Of a stretch of DNA of 38,044 bases, positions 31,346-38,044 are shown piece after piece. The notes below the pieces were generated by a model that had not been told where the DNA came from, did no database searches, and was given only the letters and a program-made list of their open reading frames with translations. Location of the stretch: positions 1 to 38,044 of the forward strand of contig NZ_MJEI01000062.1 of assembly GCF_002095395.1 (NCBI RefSeq). Reading direction: 5' to 3'. Both the position numbers and the translations under genes were made by a program. Positions within the stretch are counted from its first letter, which is position 1. The number at the start of each line of letters is the position of its first letter. Source of the DNA: Williamsia sp. 1135 (GTDB lineage: Bacteria > Actinomycetota > Actinomycetes > Mycobacteriales > Mycobacteriaceae).

Positions 31346-32464
31346 GGCGGGTCGGGGGGTGAGGATGCCGGCGTTACCGAGGGCTTCGCGCAACATGATG
31401 CGGAAACGCTGCGGATGCATGAGGTCGTCCCAGCACCAGCGGATGACGATGACGCCGAGCCGAGCGAGTTTTTGCTCGCGCTTCTTCTCACGTTCATACG
31501 CGTCGGCAATGGTCTCGCCAGGTTTCAGGTAGCGGATGTACTTGGCGTATCCGTCGAACTCACCGACAACCACGCCATCCCAGTCAAAGTCGGTGCGTGC
31601 AACGAAGGCGCCTTTCGCGTCGAAAAACTCATGTTGTAATCGGGGTCTCGGGATGTCGCCGAAGGTGTGCATCAACGCGCGCGAGAGTGATTCACCGATG
31701 CTCTCCGCGTCGCCGTCGGCAATCGCGAACGCTCGAATTGCGTTGGCGACGCCCGCCCGACCGCGGCTGCGATCAAGGACCGACTCCACTTCAGCGCGCG
31801 TCGCGCCCATCCGGAGCACGCCGTCGAAGGCGCAGACCCCTTGCAGGAAGTTGCCCTGGCGGGCCAGGTCGACGGCTGTCCTGGCCAGCGAGGTGACCAG
31901 CAATCCTTCTATCTCGACGACCTCTTCCGGGTGCCAGGGTGCCGCGTGGAGAACGTTCGCCCTACCCTTTTTTCGTCCACCCGTCTTTCGATTCGCGGTG
32001 AAGTGAACCCGCGTTGTGCTGCCGCTCAGCAGCGGCAGGCCGTGGAGGACCGCGGCTGAATGATGACTGACGGCTTTCGACCCGTCGCCGGCGTTCGCAG
32101 CGCCGAGCACCGTACGCCGATACTGAAGCTGTTCACGTTCGTGTTCAGCCAGGTCGTCGAGGTCGCAGCTGAAGGTGTAGAAGCCGCGGTAGAGCCGGGT
32201 CAGCTGTCCGGTCTTGACCCGGACCCGCAGTGCTTCGTCGTCGAGCCCGACCGACGCGGCATCGCGCCGCCGGATGAGCCGTTGGTCATCAGAAGTGTTG
32301 TCCCCATATCTCGATCTTGGTACTCCGAGGCGGTTGTCCCCCTGCCGATCAAGGAGAAATCCCTCGCCTGGGGATAAGTGGCAAGCCCGTGGACAACTCG
32401 ATCGCGCATTCGCGGTGGCTCGGCGACGACGACGCGGCGGCGGGTGTCGAAGTGGTGAGCGCAT
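31343..32464 (-). CDS. AbiEi antitoxin-like / DUF559-like protein with unclear N-terminus
   Basis: The conserved part begins DDQRLIRRRDAASVGLDDEALRVRVKTGQLTRLYRGFYTF, a winged-helix start like that of AbiEi-type proteins. It continues with AVSHHSAAVLHGLPL, VTSLARTAVDLARQGNF and a DUF559-like end (RTDFDWDGVVVGEFDGYAKY, LARLGVIVIRWCWDDL). In this frame no ATG, GTG or TTG lies near the expected start. The nearest upstream is ATG 32464, which adds about 55 Arg/Pro-rich residues unlike the family. An ATG in another frame (start of MGTTLLMTNG) stands where the family would begin, so a frameshift or a rare start codon is possible. It is orphan, with no toxin partner seen, and is a second family member in this window. 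Confidence 0.65.
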   Translation of the reverse strand: MRSPLRHPPPRRRRRATANARSSCPRACHLSPGEGFLLDRQGDNRLGVPRSRYGDNTSDDQRLIRRRDAASVGLDDEALRVRVKTGQLTRLYRGFYTFSCDLDDLAEHEREQLQYRRTVLGAANAGDGSKAVSHHSAAVLHGLPLLSGSTTRVHFTANRKTGGRKKGRANVLHAAPWHPEEVVEIEGLLVTSLARTAVDLARQGNFLQGVCAFDGVLRMGATRAEVESVLDRSRGRAGVANAIRAFAIADGDAESIGESLSRALMHTFGDIPRPRLQHEFFDAKGAFVARTDFDWDGVVVGEFDGYAKYIRYLKPGETIADAYEREKKREQKLARLGVIVIRWCWDDLMHPQRFRIMLREALGNAGILTPRPA

Positions 32465-32598
32465 GTAATTGCTAAAACTTAGTACCTCAAATCGGGATCG
32501 TCTACAGCAAATTACGAGTATCGTCCCTCGCACCAGTTCTCCGGTCTCGGGGCCCGTTGCATTGGGCCAGGCAAAGCTGCCAGCGAAAAGGGTGGACC

Positions 32599-35500
32599 AT
32601 GGGTGCAGCGAAATATGTCTCGCGAGTTCGAGGACTGGCGCTCGCCGCCGGACTGAGCGTGGCGGTAATGACGGGGCAGGGCGTTGCCTCTGCTGACCCG
32701 CTCACCGGTGAGTCGCCACCCGAGACTTCGAGTCAGATTGACGCCGCCCAGCCACCTGGTGATCTGAGTGCGATTTCGGGCGACCCTTCGACTATGGAGT
32801 CCGTGGAAGTCGAACCGGAGCAGCCGACCAGTCCGGTAGCTGACACCGGGGGACAAACTGAGGTTGAAGTGCCCTCCGCACCTGATCGGGAGGAACCGCC
32901 CGCCGTGAGCACTGTTGTGCCGGAGGCCGAGGCGCCGTCGGCGGGAGTCTCCGATCCAAACGCAACAGGAGCCCGGCCTGACGTTATTCCTGACGACGAC
33001 GGTCCCGATGAGGCGTCGCCTTCGGCACCGACCACGATCGCACCGCTCAATCGGCTAGGCGAGGAGGGCCCGCTCGGCGCCCCTGAGGCACCTGCACCGA
33101 ATTCTGTAGGTCAACCGTCGGCGGCGCCCTCCCGGCCAACTGCGCTGAGCCTGTTCGCCTCACCTTCAGATGAAGTCGTGCAGACCGCCCCGTTCTTCAC
33201 CGCTCCTGCCGCGCTGAGTCAGCCATCGTTTTCAGCTGCGCGACCTGCTCAGGTGACACTTGGATTGTTGTTCTGGGTAGGTCTGGCTCCGCTCATCGGT
33301 GGCGGTGGTGCCCCACCGATGGCCCCGCCGACTCTCTGGACACTGCTGTGGTTTGCCCGCCGTCAACACCAGTATCACTGGCACAACCACGCGCCGACCG
33401 CCGAGCCAACCACTGCCCCTCAGGGCGAGGGCGGCGAGATCGTCGGCGATCTCAACGCAACCGACCGTGAGGGCGACCCGATCACGTATCGGGTTGTTCG
33501 CGCGCCGTCGCATGGGGCGGTTTCTGTCAATTCTGATGGCACATTTCAGTACACGCCCGACGCGGAGTGGGCCCATGAGAGCGGGGGCAACGACGCGTTC
33601 ACAGTGGAGGTGAGCGACAAGACAGGCCGTCATCATCATCACTTCCTCTGGGGACAACGGGGCCACGGAACGAGAGTGGTCGTACCCGTCGGCGTCGCAC
33701 AGGTGAACGAAGCCCCCGTGCTGAATGTGACTGTGGATGAACCCGATCCTGTAACGGGCATCCGTACGTACACGGTTACTGCCAGCGACCCCGATGATGA
33801 TGACCTCGAGTTCAACGTTTCTGCGCCTGCCCACGGAACGCTTATTGCCGCCGGCGCCGGAGCCTATACCTACACGCCTGACATCCAATACTTCAATGGT
33901 CAAGGAGGTGCTGGCTCTGACGAGTTCGTCGTCACGATCAACGATGGACACGGTGGAACTGACTCTGAGACCATCACTGTTCCAGTAGTCGTCGGTCCGA
34001 TGAACATGCCGCCGGTGATCTCGGTGGTCCAGCAGGGTGAACCGGACTCGACGGGTTCGATAACGTACAGCGTGAATGTCTCCGACCCCGAAGAAGATTC
34101 GACGACTCTCGAGGTCACGGGAGGTCCTACGCACGGAGAGTTAATTCGAAATCTAGACGGTACTTACACGTACACGCCGTCCCCCGATCATGCCCATGAC
34201 GTGGCGGGTGGCGCGAACGGCGCGGACCAATTCACATTCACGGCTACAGACGGAATCGCTACGGTCACGAGCACGGTCAACGTAACCGTTGCGCCGCAAA
34301 ACACTGCCCCGACCGTAGATGTGTCCTCGGGAACACCCACTGGTGCCAACGGTTCAATTGTCTACACCGTCACCGGGCATGACGAAGACGGTGATCCGCT
34401 GACTGTGACCTTCACCGAGCCCGCACACGGAACTGTCGTGCGGAATGCAGACGGCACTCTTACCTACACCCCTGATGGCGACTACGCTCACGCGGTTCTC
34501 AATGGCGGTCCCAACACAGACTCGTTCACAGTCACGGTCGACGATGGACATGGTGGAATCGTGTCGGCCGTGCCTGTCGAGGTAACGGTGATCGGCGCAA
34601 ATGCCTTGCCATCACTCAAAGTCACACCTCTCGGTTCGCCGGATGCCAACGGAGTGCAGGTGTTCAGCGTGACCGTCACCGATTCTGACGTCGGCGACGT
34701 ACACGAGTTTGAAATAGTTCAACCTGAGAATGGAACGGTTGTCGCAAACAGCAATGGGACATACACCTTCACCCCAGATCCAGACTTCTACCACCTTGCC
34801 GCTCAACAGGGCGGAGCGACAGAGACTTTCTGGATCAAGGTTACCGACGGTCATGGAGGGGAGTCGGAACAAACGGTCAATGTAGACGTCGCGCACATAA
34901 ACGCAGCGCCCACCATCTCCTACCTCCCGACTGTCCCGGGTGCCTATACGGGCGTGGTGACGGCGGAAGATCCAGACGGTGACACGCCGATCTACCTGAC
35001 AGTTGACGCCGAGCCCGAAAATGGTGATGTCGTGCTCAATGCCGATGGGACATATACGTACACGCCCGACAGCGCCTACGCGCATTCCCTCGCAGTATCA
35101 GGATCTTCGGGAACTGACAGGTTCACAGTCTACGCGGTGGACGTGTTCGGGGCGAGATCCGAACCTCTGGAAATCATGGTCAACGTCCTGCCGACGAACG
35201 AAGTTCCAACGCTTGAAATCTCGCTGTCGACGGATGATGCGGGCTCCGAGGGGGTGTTGCTGTTCGACATAGTCTTCGATGACGTGGACGACGAGGTCTA
35301 TCCGACGTTCAGTGATCCCGCCAAGGGAAGCTTGATTGTCGACCCTCTGGAGGGTGGACGAGGCAACTTTCGGTATGTCCCGGACTACGACGAGTACCAC
35401 GAAGGGCCTGGCACAGACACCTTTACGGTGACGATCGACGACGGCCACGGTGGGATTGTCATCCGAACGATCGCAGTTGAGATTCCTCAGCTGAACAGGG

Positions 35501-36411
35501 CGCCGGAAGACGTGCATGTCGGTGGTTACTACCCATACACGGGCACTGTCGTTGCAGTCGACGAAGACGAAACCGACACGATCACTTATGAACTGGCCTC
35601 AGGCCCCGCCAACGGCACGGTAGAGATCGACCCGAACGGCAACTACCGTTACGTCCCGTTCGAGGACTACGCGCACGGCGCATCTGTAGATGCAGAAGAT
35701 CACTTCACGGTGCGCGCCGACGATGGGCACGGCGGACAGGTCGAGATCTCGGTGACGATTCAGGTCATCGGAACCAACACCCCTCCCACGCTCACTGTCG
35801 AAGGACCGACTGTGACTGACGCCCACGGCGGGCTTGTTCTCTACACCGCAGCGGGCCAAGATCCCGATGCCCACGACCAGGATTCACTCACCTACGAAGT
35901 GGTCGCAGGGCCACAGCATGGAACCGTCGAATTCGGTGGCAACAATGAGTTCTTATACATTCCAGATCTGTCCTACTACGCAAACCAGCCGGCAGGAAGC
36001 ACCGATACGTTCACGGTCGGCGTGACCGACCGACATGGAGCAACTGCATCAGAAGTGGTGACCGTGGTGGTCGCCTGGGAAAATGACGTCCCGGTGCTGA
36101 CATCTCAAGTCCAGGTCGACGAAGGCGATCCGGTCACGGGCGTTGTGACTGGTGGTTTCACTGCCACGGACTCTGTGGATAGGCTCGAGGTAACCGTGTC
36201 CGACCCGCCGAGCAAGGGCAGCGTCGATGTCCACATCGTCGAGGAGACAATCAGTTTCACGTACGAACCGTCTCCTGAAGCGCGACATGCTGCGGCCGCG
36301 GTGGGGGCCACCGATGCGGACAAAGCGGATACGTTCACGATCCTCGTTGATGACGGGTACGGCGGACGAACACCAGTCGTCATCACCGTCGCGGTCCTGC
36401 CTTCGACTTAG
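32599..36411 (+). CDS. large exported protein of ten cadherin/Ig-like repeats, cut by IS630
   Basis: The visible part has 1270 residues. A signal peptide (RVRGLALAAGLSVAVMTGQG, cleavage likely after ASA before DPL) is followed by about 200 acidic, Pro/Ser-rich residues and a short hydrophobic stretch (LGLLFWVGLAPLIGG). A His-rich link (RRQHQYHWHNHAPT) leads into ten repeats of about 95-105 residues. Each has a DPDGD-like Ca-binding-type loop, HGTV, DGTYTYTPD, and DxFTVTVDDGHGG. Repeat 1 carries an insert with HHHH. This is the build of bacterial Ig/cadherin-like or VCBS adhesins. The frame ends exactly at the edge of the IS: TAG is the TA target plus the first G of the element. No C-terminal anchor is present, so the protein is probably truncated. 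ATG 32599 has AAAGGG upstream. GC content looks lower than in neighbours. Confidence 0.88.
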   Translation: MGAAKYVSRVRGLALAAGLSVAVMTGQGVASADPLTGESPPETSSQIDAAQPPGDLSAISGDPSTMESVEVEPEQPTSPVADTGGQTEVEVPSAPDREEPPAVSTVVPEAEAPSAGVSDPNATGARPDVIPDDDGPDEASPSAPTTIAPLNRLGEEGPLGAPEAPAPNSVGQPSAAPSRPTALSLFASPSDEVVQTAPFFTAPAALSQPSFSAARPAQVTLGLLFWVGLAPLIGGGGAPPMAPPTLWTLLWFARRQHQYHWHNHAPTAEPTTAPQGEGGEIVGDLNATDREGDPITYRVVRAPSHGAVSVNSDGTFQYTPDAEWAHESGGNDAFTVEVSDKTGRHHHHFLWGQRGHGTRVVVPVGVAQVNEAPVLNVTVDEPDPVTGIRTYTVTASDPDDDDLEFNVSAPAHGTLIAAGAGAYTYTPDIQYFNGQGGAGSDEFVVTINDGHGGTDSETITVPVVVGPMNMPPVISVVQQGEPDSTGSITYSVNVSDPEEDSTTLEVTGGPTHGELIRNLDGTYTYTPSPDHAHDVAGGANGADQFTFTATDGIATVTSTVNVTVAPQNTAPTVDVSSGTPTGANGSIVYTVTGHDEDGDPLTVTFTEPAHGTVVRNADGTLTYTPDGDYAHAVLNGGPNTDSFTVTVDDGHGGIVSAVPVEVTVIGANALPSLKVTPLGSPDANGVQVFSVTVTDSDVGDVHEFEIVQPENGTVVANSNGTYTFTPDPDFYHLAAQQGGATETFWIKVTDGHGGESEQTVNVDVAHINAAPTISYLPTVPGAYTGVVTAEDPDGDTPIYLTVDAEPENGDVVLNADGTYTYTPDSAYAHSLAVSGSSGTDRFTVYAVDVFGARSEPLEIMVNVLPTNEVPTLEISLSTDDAGSEGVLLFDIVFDDVDDEVYPTFSDPAKGSLIVDPLEGGRGNFRYVPDYDEYHEGPGTDTFTVTIDDGHGGIVIRTIAVEIPQLNRAPEDVHVGGYYPYTGTVVAVDEDETDTITYELASGPANGTVEIDPNGNYRYVPFEDYAHGASVDAEDHFTVRADDGHGGQVEISVTIQVIGTNTPPTLTVEGPTVTDAHGGLVLYTAAGQDPDAHDQDSLTYEVVAGPQHGTVEFGGNNEFLYIPDLSYYANQPAGSTDTFTVGVTDRHGATASEVVTVVVAWENDVPVLTSQVQVDEGDPVTGVVTGGFTATDSVDRLEVTVSDPPSKGSVDVHIVEETISFTYEPSPEARHAAAAVGATDADKADTFTILVDDGYGGRTPVVITVAVLPST

Positions 36412-36438
36412 TGGTCTGAGCCGTTAGTTCGTCGGGGG
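36410..36438 (+). repeat. left terminal inverted repeat of IS630 element
   Basis: These 29 nt are an exact reverse complement of 38016-38044. The first A belongs to the TA target, so the element's own repeat is 28 bp. Confidence 0.95.
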
Positions 36439-36439
36439 G

Positions 36440-37582
36440 TCATGCCGCCTCGCTGCTTTGATCGATCAGTTTGAGTTGGCGGTGGAGGTCCCGGCGGGTG
36501 TATTTCCAGGCGAAGGGTTCGGCGGTGCGGTTGTAGCGTTCGGCGAAGGTGTGCAACCGGTTCTCGACTGAGGTGAGGTCGGGAAAGTCATTGGGCGTGA
36601 GGACTTTGCGTTGGACGATGGAAAAGTAGATCTCGACTTGGTTGAGCCATGATGCGTGCACCGGGGTGTGCACCATGACCGCGTTCGGGTATCGGGCGGT
36701 GAGGCGGTCGATCGATGCTTGTCCGCGGTGCGAGGAGCCGTTGTCGACGACCCAAAACACCCGGTCGGCGGACGCGTACGGTTCGCTCGTCATGACCTGA
36801 TCGACGAGGGCGGTGAACTCGGTGATGCCGGTGCTTTGCTCGCAGCGGCCGAAGACCCGTGCGGTGTGGACGTCGTAGGCAGCGAGGTAGGTGAGCGCGC
36901 CGCGGCGGCGGTAGTCGTGGCTGACGCGCATCGGGCGACCTGGTGCGGCGGCGGTGGTGCGGTGGCAGCGGTCGCGGGCTTGGATCGACGGCTTTTCATC
37001 GGCCGAGATCACAAACTCGTTGCTGCCCAACGGTTTGCCTGCGTAGCGGCGTGCGTACAGGTCGAGAACGACAGATGCTCTCATCTCGAAGTTCGGGTCG
37101 CGGGCGGCGATCCAGGAGCGATGCTGCCACGGTTTGAGCGCATCCTCGTCCAGCCACCGGCGCACCGTCGACACCGAGACGGTCATGCCGTCGCGTGCGA
37201 GTTGGGCGGCGAGTTCCGGGGTGGACCACCGTGCGATCGGAATATCGTGATCGGCCGGGATCTGACACGCCCACGCTTTCACTGCAGCGATGTCAGCGGG
37301 GGTGTAGATCGGTGGCCGGCCCGACCGTGGTGCGTCGGCGAGGGCATCGATACCGTGATGGTGGAACCGGCTGCGCCACTTACGGACCGTGTCGGGATGA
37401 ACGTCGAGTTCGATGGCGATACTTGCGTTGGTGCAGCCGTCCGCGGCGAGCAGCACGATCAGAGACCGCAGCACTGTCTTCTGCGGTGTCGACCCACACC
37501 TCACCCATGTTTCGAGAACCTGACGGTCGCTGGTGGACAGGACGATCACGCAGGCCGAGGGTCGAGCGGTTTTGTCACTCAT
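36440..37582 (-). CDS. IS630 family transposase
   Basis: The protein has 380 residues. It cuts and pastes the element at TA sites. The N-terminal half carries helix-turn-helix units (TNASIAIELDVHPDTVRKWRSRF; STPELAAQLARDGMTVSVSTVRRWL). The catalytic DDE residues are visible: Asp195 (ISADEK), Asp280 (VVDNGSSH) and Glu317 (ASWLNQVEIYFS). The length is normal and no frameshift is seen, so the enzyme is probably active. ATG 37582 is about 100 bp from the passenger gene's start on the other strand. The stop lies one base inside the left inverted repeat. Confidence 0.95.
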   Translation of the reverse strand: MSDKTARPSACVIVLSTSDRQVLETWVRCGSTPQKTVLRSLIVLLAADGCTNASIAIELDVHPDTVRKWRSRFHHHGIDALADAPRSGRPPIYTPADIAAVKAWACQIPADHDIPIARWSTPELAAQLARDGMTVSVSTVRRWLDEDALKPWQHRSWIAARDPNFEMRASVVLDLYARRYAGKPLGSNEFVISADEKPSIQARDRCHRTTAAAPGRPMRVSHDYRRRGALTYLAAYDVHTARVFGRCEQSTGITEFTALVDQVMTSEPYASADRVFWVVDNGSSHRGQASIDRLTARYPNAVMVHTPVHASWLNQVEIYFSIVQRKVLTPNDFPDLTSVENRLHTFAERYNRTAEPFAWKYTRRDLHRQLKLIDQSSEAA

Positions 37583-37682
37583 GCCTCAAAAGGACACCTG
37601 AGTCACACCTGTCTCGGGCCGCGGCACGCCGATGATCCGCGAAATGTTGGGTGGACCACACGGATCGGGCACGATCGGATGC

Positions 37683-38030
37683 GTGCCGACACCACCGGAA
37701 TCGACGAAAAGCTCACTGCGCCTCAAGCTCAGCGGCCACGCCCGAACGAGGTGGCCGCAACTCGCGCGAGTCAACGTCCGATTTCGTGGCGCGTTCGCCT
37801 ACGTCGACGGTGTACTACCGGACGAGTCGGTCCTGGTGTTGATGCGGCTGCGATACAACGGCTCCGCTAGCAGATGGGGCTTCGCGATCCACCTCGCGTC
37901 CAAGGGCAAGTACGAAGATTCGCTGCTGCCTACAGGCGACTTCACCGGCAGCCCTGAAGACGCACTCGACACCGCATGCGGGCTCTACCTCGGCGACCCG
38001 ACAGCCTGGCAAATACCCCCGACGAACTAA
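37683..38030 (+). CDS. IS630 passenger protein of unknown function
   Basis: The protein has about 115 residues. Its opening (PTPPESTKSSLRLKLSGHARTRWPQLARVNVRFRGAFAYVDGVLPD) and later RLRYNGSASRWGFAIHLASKGKYEDSLLPTGDFTGSPEDALDTACGLYLGDPTAW are of a small family I recall beside IS630 transposases in actinobacteria. No known domain is recognised. GTG 37683 gives the family-like start; ATG 37632 would add 17 residues. The stop (38028-38030) lies inside the right terminal repeat, so the gene fits tightly within the element. A role in transposition control or as cargo is possible. Confidence 0.7.
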   Translation: MPTPPESTKSSLRLKLSGHARTRWPQLARVNVRFRGAFAYVDGVLPDESVLVLMRLRYNGSASRWGFAIHLASKGKYEDSLLPTGDFTGSPEDALDTACGLYLGDPTAWQIPPTN

Positions 38031-38044
38031 CGGCTCAGACCACT
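38016..38044 (-). repeat. right terminal inverted repeat of IS630 element
   Basis: Exact reverse complement of 36410-36438. It runs to the last base of the window, suggesting the sequence was cut at a repeated element. Confidence 0.95.

Larger units (their letters stand above)
36411..38043. mobile_element. IS630-family insertion sequence, complete
   Basis: An element of 1633 bp with perfect terminal inverted repeats (36411-36438 and 38016-38043), starting GTGGTCTGAGCCGTTAG. A TA stands at the left junction (36409-36410), and a T follows the right end at 38044, as expected for the TA duplication of IS630/Tc1 elements; the final A would lie beyond the window. It encodes a minus-strand transposase and a plus-strand passenger gene. 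It is inserted in the repeat-protein gene. Confidence 0.9.

Noticed and set aside
32599-36411. CRISPR or other DNA array suspected from periodic similarity
   Set aside because: The roughly 300-bp period is explained by the protein repeats; copies differ at DNA level.

Overview
The window is high-GC actinobacterial DNA, most likely from the Mycobacteriales (Gordonia, Williamsia or Rhodococcus-like; the genus is a guess). The pointers are an Rv1355c-type ThiF/nitroreductase fusion, cadherin-like surface repeats after a mycobacterial-style N-terminus, orphan AbiEi/DUF559-type proteins, and operons linked by ATGA/GTGA overlaps. No rRNA, tRNA or CRISPR array was seen.

Layout. (1) 1-2.5 kb: an AbiEi/DUF559-like gene bracketed by short direct repeats, a single-span protein with a Pro/Thr-rich tail, and a tiny membrane protein. 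(2) 2.6-4.9 kb: two PAS-GGDEF genes. The first has lost both metal-binding residues; the second is intact. (3) 4.9-17.2 kb: an exopolysaccharide (EPS) locus. The initiating sugar-phosphate transferase and one GT4 glycosyltransferase lie on the minus strand. A tightly coupled plus-strand operon encodes a Wzx-like flippase, a Wzz-like chain-length protein, a Wzy-like polymerase carrying its own Wzz-like tail, three GT4 glycosyltransferases and a membrane-anchored exported protein of unknown function.

(4) 17.1-25.3 kb: the most unusual part, two divergent operons. The minus operon encodes a small carrier protein, a DUF1839 protein, a cytoplasmic GH2/beta-mannosidase-like protein and an AcpS-like phosphopantetheinyl transferase. 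The plus operon encodes an acyl-CoA dehydrogenase-like flavoprotein, an amino acid:[carrier protein] ligase (a truncated seryl-tRNA-synthetase homologue) and a tandem alpha/beta hydrolase. Together they look like a pathway that activates an amino acid, loads it on a phosphopantetheinylated carrier and processes or transfers it. Its position beside the EPS genes suggests decoration of a sugar or lipid intermediate, but that role is inference.

(5) 25.3-31.3 kb: an EAL phosphodiesterase-like gene, a membrane GGDEF gene, a GNAT-like protein and the Rv1355c-family protein. This resembles the M. tuberculosis Rv1354c-Rv1357c neighbourhood as I remember it. Cyclic-di-GMP genes therefore flank the EPS and carrier-protein block on both sides. 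(6) 31.3-38.0 kb: a second AbiEi/DUF559-like gene with a structured 3' repeat, a large exported repeat protein (ten cadherin/Ig-like repeats), and a complete IS630-family element with 28-29 bp perfect inverted repeats. The IS sits in the repeat gene: the gene's TAG stop is made of the TA target plus the first base of the IS. The window ends one base past the IS, so the rest of the gene is not visible.
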